Shown piece by piece: positions 30,847 to 36,286 of a DNA stretch of 36,286 bases. How positions within the stretch are numbered: position 1 is the first letter of the stretch; the number at the start of each line of letters is the position of its first letter. This DNA comes from Micromonospora phaseoli (GTDB lineage: Bacteria > Actinomycetota > Actinomycetes > Mycobacteriales > Micromonosporaceae), in the NCBI RefSeq assembly GCF_900109115.1, contig NZ_FNYV01000020.1:1-36286 (forward strand). Reading direction: 5' to 3'. The position numbers were made by a program, and so were the translations under genes. Below the pieces are notes generated by a model that had not been told where the DNA came from, ran no database searches, and saw only the letters and a list, made by a program, of their open reading frames with translations.

Positions 30847-30865
30847 GGCGGCAGATCAGGATGCC
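30847..30865 (+). repeat. dispersed intergenic repeat, best copy
   Basis: GGCGGCAGATCAGGATGCC, the full consensus. It directly precedes the 3' end of the tRNA-like gene (3 bases apart). GCCAT at 30821-30825 and ATGGC at 30845-30849 form a small inverted repeat over its left edge. Confidence 0.8.
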
Positions 30866-30867
30866 GG

Positions 30868-30994
30868 CGGACCGGAGGGGATTTGAACCCCCGGTGGGGC
30901 ATGGCGCGCCAGTGGCCCCACGCACCTTCGAGTCGCCCGTGCGTGCCCGGCGTACGGCTCTGAGTGCTGCAATACCCGGCTCTGCCACCGGTCC
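30868..30994 (-). tRNA. tRNA-like gene with oversized anticodon loop and long variable arm
   Basis: Read on the minus strand: acceptor stem GGACCGG/CCGGTCC (7 of 7), TG at 8-9, D stem GCAG/TTGC with loop AGCCGGGTA (A14, R15, G18G19, A21 in place), and T arm GGGGG-TTCAAAT-CCCCT with canonical loop, discriminator G, no encoded CCA. The variable arm is class II and long (GTGGGGC...GCCCCAC stem). Between the anticodon-stem strands GCACT and GGTGC there are 36 bases instead of 7, so no anticodon can be assigned; ACTCGAA next to the 3' strand would offer CGA (Ser). It is either an unusual tRNA, a pseudo-tRNA, or a structured RNA derived from a class II tRNA. Confidence 0.6.
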
Positions 30995-31318
30995 AGACGC
31001 AGCATGGGCGCTATCCCGCAACCCGAGCAGCGGGGTTTCCAGGCAGCGTCCAAGCACGATGTCAGCGGCCGTGAGCGGACGTCTGTTAATCGCGACGGCC
31101 GCCGGTCAGGTGGATGTGGTGTAACCCCGGACCAAAGGCGGCGACGCGGTCCGAGGTGCCGTGGTGCGCCTTTGATGGCGTGAAGCGGCCTTCACTGACT
31201 GCGACGTCGTAGGCGCCCCCGCGGCGTGAACGAGAACGAGCCGGGGAACTTGCCTGGGCGATAAATTCGGAATCCTCACCGCTGCTCATCGCCGCAGATC
31301 ATGACACTCCATACCGGC
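30995..31318. other. intergenic, nothing firm
   Basis: A minus-strand frame 31086-31289 (MSSGEDSEFIAQASSPARSR) is open but has no homology or ribosome binding site. CGCCGCAGATCATGAC near 31294 is a weak match to the repeat. No RNA recognised. Confidence 0.3.
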
Positions 31319-32032
31319 TTATCCGGCTGGTGAGTGCCACCCTGCGGTAAGGGCGATGATGTGAGCGGTCACCGTGTCAGGGTCGGTGAGTTGATGGAGG
31401 TGGCCGCCGGGAATCTCCGCGACGTTCCAGCCTCGGGTCAGTGATTCCTGCGCCATGCGGTCGTACGGCGGGCCGAACAGCAGGTACGCGCATGGCCGGT
31501 GATCCCAGCCTGGGGGTACCGGGATTTGCTGCTCGTAGTAGCTCACCGCAAGCCGGGGCTGCTCGGCTGAGACAAGTGCTCTGGTCCGGGGATCGGGAAA
31601 CAGCGGTGCGACGGTATTGTCGTCCCACCATGTCGTCCATTGCGGCAACCGGCCCTCCGCTGCGATCGACCGCAGGTAGGCCAGGCGTTCGGGTGATGCG
31701 GCAGGCGTCGGCCCGCGACGCGAGGGCAGACTGGCGTCGACGAACACGCACCCAACGACCGGCCGGCCGGCTGCCGGTACGACAGGTGGAACCACAAGAC
31801 CGGCGTTGCTGTGGGCAACCAGCACAATCGGCTGGTCCTGCGGTAGGTGGGAGACGCTGTCTTTGACCACGGCGCCGATCTGTGGCCAGAACGGCGGTTC
31901 GTCGACATCGGTCACGTGGACCATCGACGGCACCACTGTGGCCACGCCCAGTGCCCTCAGCTTGGCCGCCACCGGAGTCCAGGTCAGGGGCCCCAGCAAC
32001 AGGCTGTGTAGGAGTACAAGCGCGAGCTTCAC
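31319..32032 (-). CDS. alpha/beta hydrolase
   Basis: A 237-residue protein from the GTG at 32032 (MKLALVLLHSLLLGPLTWTP), with GGTGGA upstream. Nucleophile elbow QPIVLVAHSNAGLVVPPVV (Ser in A-H-S-N-A-G). An acid is possible in VGCVFVDASLPSRRGPTP or PCAYLLFGPPYDRMA. The catalytic His lies in WNVAEIPGGHLHQLTDPDTV. The oxyanion region is LLHSLLLGP in place of the usual H-G. Related actinomycete proteins are annotated alpha/beta hydrolase without substrate; an esterase or lactonase is likely. Starts further upstream (32047, 32161) lack family sequence. Stand-alone gene. Confidence 0.9.
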   Translation of the reverse strand: MKLALVLLHSLLLGPLTWTPVAAKLRALGVATVVPSMVHVTDVDEPPFWPQIGAVVKDSVSHLPQDQPIVLVAHSNAGLVVPPVVPAAGRPVVGCVFVDASLPSRRGPTPAASPERLAYLRSIAAEGRLPQWTTWWDDNTVAPLFPDPRTRALVSAEQPRLAVSYYEQQIPVPPGWDHRPCAYLLFGPPYDRMAQESLTRGWNVAEIPGGHLHQLTDPDTVTAHIIALTAGWHSPAG

Positions 32033-32218
32033 GCGTCCACCATCCACGACGGCGCCGGGCGACCGCCACCCCACGCCAGCGGATGGGCTGCCTCCGATGA
32101 TTTCACCAATGACATCCGCGCCCGACCTGCGGCAATTGAGTGTGGCGGCCGAGCGCGCCACCGCGGCAGAAGCGGACGTTTCGTGGGTGTTGGAGGGCTC
32201 GTTGGGATACTCCGATCC

Positions 32219-32476
32219 ATGATGCGGAATCGGCGACGATCGGGCGACGAGGCGTACCCAACTGCGGTCAGCGGTGTCGCTGCATATCTCGCGGACGAGG
32301 ACGCCGACGTCTACAACATCACAGACGCTGCGGTTCGCCTCGACGGCCTGGCTTACGCGTTGAATCTCACCGCCCTCGCCGCGACGGCGATCACTGCACT
32401 GGCTGGGGCAACCGGCCGCACACCAATGGAGGTGCTGCGGTCGATGGAGCCCGAGGGACGGAACTTGGGCAGATAG
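32219..32476 (+). CDS. small hypothetical protein
   Basis: An 85-residue protein from ATG at 32219 (MMRNRRRSGDEAYPTAVSGV). Two helices are visible: AAYLADEDADVYNITDAAVR and LDGLAYALNLTALAATAITA, then ALAGATGRTPMEVLRSMEPE. The layout (acidic helix, Ala-rich helix, T-P-x-E-V-L-R end) resembles small actinomycete proteins paired with toxins or phage-type adaptors, but I do not recognise a family. Its codon use is normal. It is divergent from the hydrolase gene. Confidence 0.65.
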   Translation: MMRNRRRSGDEAYPTAVSGVAAYLADEDADVYNITDAAVRLDGLAYALNLTALAATAITALAGATGRTPMEVLRSMEPEGRNLGR

Positions 32477-32496
32477 CCGGTAGGTGGTGCGCTGTC

Positions 32497-32509
32497 GGCG
32501 GCATGAGCG
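32497..32509 (+). repeat. dispersed intergenic repeat, partial copy
   Basis: GGCGGCATGAGCG, left part of the consensus; the right part runs into the end of the RusA-like gene. Confidence 0.4.
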
Positions 32510-32511
32510 CG

Positions 32512-32895
32512 CTACTGCACCAGCCGCCGGACCTCGATCCGCGCCCCGGGTACTTCGCCGCTGCGGACGGTGCGCTTGCTGGCCTCCAGGTGGTCTACTC
32601 GGTCATCGGCCGCCTGAGCCGCCCCCCGCCATGGGCGTAGGCCGAAGACGCCTTCCATTGCATCCAGCGTCGGCTTAATCAAGTTGTCGAGGTCCCAAAC
32701 GTCATTGGCGTTCCGCGCTTCCGGCGTACGGAATTCGACCAGCACGGAGAAGCGCTCCGTCCACGGGCCCAAGCCGGTTCGACGGATCGCCTCGCGAACC
32801 GCGGCCTTCCAAGCCGCCTCTGAAGCCGACGAGTAGCTCGCCGGCCGGCCAGGCACGTCCACGACGAACAATGTCTCGAACCTCATGGCAGACAT
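32512..32895 (-). CDS. RusA family Holliday junction resolvase-like protein
   Basis: A 127-residue protein from ATG at 32895 (MSAMRFETLFVVDVPGRPAS). RusA enzymes cut four-way DNA junctions and are normally phage-derived. Hallmarks: the first strand FVVDVPGRPASYSSASEAAW, then ERFSVLVEFRTPEARNANDV, then the catalytic Asp cluster DVWDLDNLIKPTLDAMEGVF (D-x-D-N-x-x-K-x-x-x-D-x-x-x-G) and the later DDRVDHLEASKR (D-D-x-x-V). The length fits the family (about 120). No phage genes surround it, so it is an orphan. Its stop codon lies 3 bp from a partial repeat copy. Confidence 0.82.
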   Translation of the reverse strand: MSAMRFETLFVVDVPGRPASYSSASEAAWKAAVREAIRRTGLGPWTERFSVLVEFRTPEARNANDVWDLDNLIKPTLDAMEGVFGLRPWRGAAQAADDRVDHLEASKRTVRSGEVPGARIEVRRLVQ

Positions 32896-33020
32896 GATGG
32901 TCGCCCTGGTCGGTAGACCGGAAGGCATCGTGACCACTCGGATGTCGAGTGGTAGGCGGGAGGATGACGCAGTTCCGAACCGCAGGGTGGCCATGCCTCG
33001 ACACGCGCACCGCGCGACCA

Positions 33021-33039
33021 GCGGCATGTGCGGATGTCC
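33021..33039 (+). repeat. dispersed intergenic repeat copy
   Basis: GCGGCATGTGCGGATGTCC. Its ATGTGCGGATG matches the reverse copy at 13317-13333. It lies 9 bp from the tail of the GNAT-like fragment. Confidence 0.6.
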
Positions 33040-33047
33040 TTGTCCGA

Positions 33048-33163
33048 CTACCGGCGCTGGGCATCGACCTCGTAGATGATCCCTAGGCCGTCTTCGTCGT
33101 CCCAGTGATCACCGAGCTCCATGAAGCCGTACTGCGACGCCAGATGGTAAGAAGCGATTCTTC
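33048..33163 (-). pseudogene. C-terminal fragment, probably of a GNAT acetyltransferase
   Basis: A frame without start reads RIASYHLASQYGFMELGDHW, DDEDGLGIIYEVDAQRR and a stop at 33048. The A-x-x-Y-G-F-x-E-L-G-D-H-W pattern resembles the last helix and strand of GNAT enzymes. The frame is closed upstream by TGA, so only about 37 codons remain. Confidence 0.5.
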
Positions 33164-33398
33164 AACTGGCTTGCGGACGCCAGCGGGCCGCACGGCAGCC
33201 GGCGCGACGTGAATGGCTCCCGGCTGGCGACGCGCGCGCTCTGCGGCAGATGCTGATGCCTCGGCGCTCCCGTTTCGAGGATCGACGCGTGGTTCGAGTA
33301 TCTCGGGATGTTTTCATCCGCCGATGCGGTGGTCAGCGTTCGCCGGGCGCATGGGGATGCGGGTTAGCGTCCAGGCGAGGAGGCGTTAGAGTCGCGCG
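33164..33398. other. intergenic with one repeat copy
   Basis: No gene. An inverted repeat AGCCGG (33202-33207)/CCGGCT (33218-33223) and a repeat copy at 33243 are present. Confidence 0.35.
33243..33260 (+). repeat. dispersed intergenic repeat copy
   Basis: GCGGCAGATGCTGATGCC, two mismatches to the consensus. It is preceded by GCGCGCTCT, similar to the GGCGCGCTTT before the copy at 17408. Confidence 0.6.
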
Positions 33399-34913
33399 AT
33401 GGTGACCTTCCGGGTCGACGAGGTGAGTCCCGCGACCGTGGGCCTGCCTACCCGGCCATTGGGTGAACTGTTCGGTGACGCGTTGGTTTTCGGCGGTGAT
33501 CCGGCGCTGCCGGTGCTCGTGCCGGACGGGGTGCATCCGTTGCTCGACGCCGTCGGGCGGGCGTTCGCCGAGCATCGTCCGCTGGTGTTGTCACCCGACG
33601 CGGTGTGGTTGACGATCGCGCAGGGTGTCGCCCAACACATTCGGCTGCACGCCGAGGAGTTGCGTCCCCGGTTGGTGAGTCACAGGGGCCGCAGGCGGCT
33701 CACCGTGACCGTCGATGGGCCGATGCCGCAGGACGCGGCGTCCTGGCAGGACGTGGTGGAGTCGTTTCACAAACTGCTCGGCACCGAGGTCAGCGACGCG
33801 GGCGTGTTCGAGTGCGACTTCTCCACCAGCACTGACGTCGACCGGGTCGCGGGACGAGTTGTCGTGCTGGACGCCTACTCGCCGTATTTCTCGTTGTGGC
33901 TGGTGTGCGTGTGCGGCATCCCGTCGGTCACGGTGACCGGCACGGTGGCGGACTGGCAGAAGATCCGCGCACGGGTGGACGCGATCGCCGGGTTCGGCCT
34001 GCAGAAGTGGTGCCGGTCGCTCGCGCCGATCGTCGACCAGTTCGTCAGAGCCGCGGCAGGCGAGGTGGACGTGGCGTTCTGGCGGCGGATCTACAACCCG
34101 GTCGACGCGTACGGCGGTGAGGTGGTGACCGGTTGGGCCGCACGCCTATACCCGTACCTTCGCGGTCAGGGGGTGCTGGAGCGGCCGAATCCGTTGCTGG
34201 AGTTGCCCATCGACGAGCCGCGTAACGTGACGACCGACGGCCGCGGCTTCTATCACGGTGCTGGCATCCGCACCGATCAGGTCCCCGCGACGTTGTCGCG
34301 GGCCACCGTCAACGTCAACGACCAGGTGGCGGGCGAAAACCGGACGGTCGCCCTGCACGCCGGCCTGGTCGGCGTCGCGCAGGACGACAACGGCGGACTG
34401 CGGCCGGTGACCGGCTGGTACCTCACGCCGGCGACGGTGGAGATCGACGACGTGGTCGACCGGATCGTGCGCGACCACGAGACCACACCACCGCAACCCC
34501 TGCACCTGCTCGCCGCGCCCGCCGAGGTCGTCGCGCTCTACCAGCGCATCGGCTCCGCCACGCTGTTCGACACCTGGCGGCTGCTGCCGGTTGCCGAGCA
34601 CCGCCGGATCTATCGCGGCTACGACGAGCAGTCACTCCTGACGATCATCGACCTTGCCGACGGCCGGAGCATCTGCGCGGCCCTCGACGAGGAAACCCAG
34701 TCGGCCCACTGGATCCTCTGCCGAGTCGAGGTGATGACGGCCGCACGGTCGGACGAGTTCGACGCCCGCTTCCGCCTGATCAACCACCCCGCCGACGTCC
34801 CGGTGTACGGCACCTCCCTCGCGCAGCTGCTCGACGCCGCCCTCGACTCCGACGGCGACATCTCCCACCTGGAAACCGGTCGGCTCAATCAGCTCGACCG
34901 GCCCACTCGTTGA
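33399..34913 (+). CDS. DUF4419 domain-containing protein
   Basis: A 504-residue protein, start ATG at 33399 (MVTFRVDEVSPATVGLPTRP). The DUF4419 domain covers about residues 30-340: HPLLDAVGRAFAEHRPLVLS, PDAVWLTIAQGVAQHIRLHA, SFHKLLGTEVSDAGVFECDF, VVVLDAYSPYFSLWLVCVCG, IPSVTVTGTVADWQKIRARV, FWRRIYNPVDAYGGEVVTGW. The P-D-x-V-W-L-x-I-x-Q-G and W-x-x-I-Y-N/K patterns are the family core. A further region (320-500) ends with MTAARSDEFDARFRLINHPA. DUF4419 is of unknown function and found in bacteria and fungi. No signal peptide. The start has only weak AGGAGG about 20 bases upstream. Stand-alone gene. Confidence 0.92.
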   Translation: MVTFRVDEVSPATVGLPTRPLGELFGDALVFGGDPALPVLVPDGVHPLLDAVGRAFAEHRPLVLSPDAVWLTIAQGVAQHIRLHAEELRPRLVSHRGRRRLTVTVDGPMPQDAASWQDVVESFHKLLGTEVSDAGVFECDFSTSTDVDRVAGRVVVLDAYSPYFSLWLVCVCGIPSVTVTGTVADWQKIRARVDAIAGFGLQKWCRSLAPIVDQFVRAAAGEVDVAFWRRIYNPVDAYGGEVVTGWAARLYPYLRGQGVLERPNPLLELPIDEPRNVTTDGRGFYHGAGIRTDQVPATLSRATVNVNDQVAGENRTVALHAGLVGVAQDDNGGLRPVTGWYLTPATVEIDDVVDRIVRDHETTPPQPLHLLAAPAEVVALYQRIGSATLFDTWRLLPVAEHRRIYRGYDEQSLLTIIDLADGRSICAALDEETQSAHWILCRVEVMTAARSDEFDARFRLINHPADVPVYGTSLAQLLDAALDSDGDISHLETGRLNQLDRPTR

Positions 34914-35089
34914 CCAATGACACACCATCCACAGCTGGAAACGACCCTAAGACCTCCAGATCCGGCGGCCAGAAAAGGGCGACAGCGAGTAACACGCCGT
35001 GCTGCCGGCCAGCACACCCGGTCGGCGGCAAATGAGCGCCACGCTACGGTTCTTTTCCGCCGTGCAGAACCGCTTCTGTCGCCGAGCGA
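34914..35089. other. intergenic with one repeat copy
   Basis: No gene. The repeat copy at 35023 lies toward its right end. Confidence 0.4.
35023..35037 (+). repeat. dispersed intergenic repeat, partial copy
   Basis: GGCGGCAAATGAGCG preceded by ACCCGGTC; the left part is identical to the copy at 13762. It is the last clear copy in the window. Confidence 0.5.
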
Positions 35090-35704
35090 CTATTCGACCT
35101 GGCCGGGCTCTGGAGGGGTGCCGGCGTCAGTTCGCAGCCGCGCATGTATGTGGACGTCGTGCCACCCGTCGGCGTGTCGCAGGTAACCGCGTAGGGTGCC
35201 CTCGATGCCGAACGCGGCCTTGTGCGCGACCCGGCATGACGCCGAGTTGGCGATCGAGTGGACCAGGAAGAGCCGGTTCATCCGCAGCGTGCCAAACGCC
35301 CACGATGTCAGCGTGTGGACCGCGCGTACGGCAACACCTCTCCCGCGAGCAGCGGGCAGGACCCAGTACGAAAGTTGCGCTGACGCTTCCGACAACATGA
35401 TTGTCCGAAGACCAACCTGGCCGATGACTTGATCATCCGTGCTGCGGACGATGGCCCAACTGGCGTCTGATTCGTTCGCCCACCGCCCGGCCCAGTGCGC
35501 GATCCAGCCGTGCGCTTCGTCGTCGCTGTCCATCCGGCGCACATGCCACCGTTGTATATCGGGACATGCGAACGCGGCCCGCACAGTCGCGGCGTCGGCG
35601 TTGCACCACGGCCGTAGGGCCATGTGCTCATCGATGCTGAGACGGGGCTGTCCGGTGGTCCGGAGGGAACCGGCGGGCAGGGCAGGGTCGACGAGGAGTG
35701 GCAT
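35090..35704 (-). CDS. GNAT family N-acetyltransferase (RimJ/RimL-like)
   Basis: A 204-residue protein starting MPLLVDPALPAGSLRTTGQP at the ATG at 35704. Core motifs: LRPWCNADAATVRAAFACPD, SWAIVRSTDDQVIGQVGLRT, ASAQLSYWVLPAARGRGVAV with the acetyl-CoA loop AARGRGVA, RAVHTLTSWAFGTLRMNRLF, SIANSASCRVAHKAAFGIEG and TLRGYLRHADGWHDVHIHAR. The N-x-A-S-x-x-V-A-x-K-x-G-F pattern is typical of RimJ/RimL-type protein N-terminal acetyltransferases, though free substrates are possible. The ribosome binding site is weak. Stand-alone gene, convergent with the DUF4419 gene. Confidence 0.92.
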   Translation of the reverse strand: MPLLVDPALPAGSLRTTGQPRLSIDEHMALRPWCNADAATVRAAFACPDIQRWHVRRMDSDDEAHGWIAHWAGRWANESDASWAIVRSTDDQVIGQVGLRTIMLSEASAQLSYWVLPAARGRGVAVRAVHTLTSWAFGTLRMNRLFLVHSIANSASCRVAHKAAFGIEGTLRGYLRHADGWHDVHIHARLRTDAGTPPEPGQVE

Positions 35705-36189
35705 GGCTCCATCATCGCCAATCAGCGATCGCCGCGTGCCGGCTACGGCCGGGCACCTCCCGGTATGGGCGCTTGCGGCGCCGCGGACGAGCCAAGTCTC
35801 GATGAATTCGATGCCAAGGGTGTTGGGCGGGGGCCAAAGAGTGAGTCCGACTGGGCGGTCCGCTCATCGGCAGAAGCGTGTGCTGCTGATCGATACTTGG
35901 TCGGTGGTCGGCCCGGTACTTGACGTTGGTTGGCCGGGTCGCGTGGATGGCCGAGGCAGCGGCGACGGTCGGCAACCGGCGACCTGCCCTCGGGCTGGCT
36001 GCGTTGACGGAGCTGTTGGCTCCTGGCCCGAGCGACCCGGAACCGTGGCCAGCACGCGACCGGCGGCTACTTATCTACTGGTGGTACGACCGCAGCCCGG
36101 CCAGGCTTGGTCGAGGTGACCGGCGGGGTCGCTCTTTCGGCGGCTGATGCGTGCGAGGGAAATCGGGCTAAGGCGCGTTGCTCGGCGCT
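35705..36189. other. region without firm gene; possible small ORF 35947-36147
   Basis: A frame from ATG at 35947 reads MAEAAATVGNRRPALGLAAL, TELLAPGPSDPEPWPARDRR, LLIYWWYDRSP and ends at 36147. It looks protein-like up to IYWWYDRSP and random after. It may be a 3'-truncated gene. CTCATCGGCAGAAGCG at 35866 and GGCGGCTGATGCG at 36136 are weak repeat matches. Confidence 0.35.
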
Positions 36190-36286
36190 GGCTAAAGGAC
36201 GTCTCGTAACTCGGTGAAGGCGTTGCCTGGCAACGGTGCTGGTGTCAGCCGAGCAGGATGATGTTGTGGAGGTGGGCGATGCCGGA
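36190..36286 (-). mobile_element. end of an insertion sequence, probably IS5-type
   Basis: GGCTAAAGGACGTCTCGTAA at 36190 looks like a terminal repeat. A transposase C terminus enters from the right edge on the minus strand. Confidence 0.5.
36245..36286 (-). CDS. transposase C terminus (partial)
   Basis: The last 13 residues read SGIAHLHNIILLG before a TGA. The A-H-L-H-N-x-I-L ending is typical of IS5-group transposases of actinomycetes. The remainder lies beyond the window. Confidence 0.5.
   Translation of the reverse strand, partial: SGIAHLHNIILLG

Noticed and set aside
30905..30960. Anticodon-loop insert as a self-splicing intron
   Set aside because: About 29-30 extra bases is far too short for a group I intron, and bacteria lack the tRNA splicing endonuclease route.
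31086..31289. Minus-strand 67-codon frame
   Set aside because: No ribosome binding site and no recognisable family; composition is inconclusive.
12596..35037. Interpretation of the repeats as classical integron attC sites
   Set aside because: No consistent paired RYYYAAC/GTTRRRY cores were seen at the copies and no IntI gene is in the window; only a cassette-like layout can be claimed.
12596..35037. Interpretation of the repeats as a CRISPR array
   Set aside because: Spacing is hundreds of bases with genes between, copies are imperfect, and no cas gene is present.

Overview
The window is GC-rich DNA with long GC-rich ORFs on both strands, frequent GTG starts and purine-rich Shine-Dalgarno sites. 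The protein families (EACC1, a TIR-like FxsC-type domain, DUF6228, DUF4419, an actinomycete zinc-ribbon protein, YetF, a PadR/WYL-type YafY regulator) point to an actinomycete, most probably a member of the Micromonosporaceae. That assignment is an inference from family content, not a database result.

Layout. (1) Positions 1-9.4 kb are a worn accessory region: an intact Lrp regulator/SMP-30 pair and a YCII protein are interleaved with gene remnants (GntR, OsmC, a kinase-like fragment, a TPR regulator, a methyltransferase) and broken insertion sequences: an IS256-type element cut by an ISL3-type element, and an internally deleted IS5-type element. A secreted DUF4394 protein and a secreted peptidoglycan-binding protein are intact. 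(2) Positions 9.66-12.33 kb hold a divergent gene pair that looks like a conflict (defence) system: a 739-residue caspase + RecG-like histidine-kinase-type ATPase + TIR-like fusion, and an EACC1 (effector-associated constant component) protein. (3) Positions 12.6-23.3 kb and 30.3-35.7 kb are made of small, mostly single, unrelated genes on both strands (DinB, HhH, NADAR, ankyrin, DUF6228, zinc ribbon, GNAT, RusA-like, alpha/beta hydrolase, DUF4419 and several unknowns). Nearly every gap between them carries one copy of a short repeat, consensus GGCGGCARATCMGGATGCC, almost always on the + strand. Spacing between copies is mostly 0.4-1.3 kb, as in a gene-cassette array, but no recombinase gene lies in the window and the classical integron attC core was not found. 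(4) Positions 23.3-30.2 kb form a block of ordinary chromosomal-type genes without the repeat: WYL regulator/VOC pair, LtrA remnant, YetF, BON, channel fragment, DUF5134-like, DUF899 and an ECF sigma factor. (5) A tRNA-like gene with canonical acceptor, D and T arms but an oversized anticodon loop sits directly beside one repeat copy at 30.87 kb. The window ends in another transposase.

How the parts work together. The caspase fusion and EACC1 share a short divergent promoter region and probably act as sensor/adaptor plus effector. The repeat-separated genes look like independently acquired units rather than operons. DUF899 and the DUF5134-like gene form a likely operon divergent from the ECF sigma gene, with a 10-bp-arm palindrome between them.
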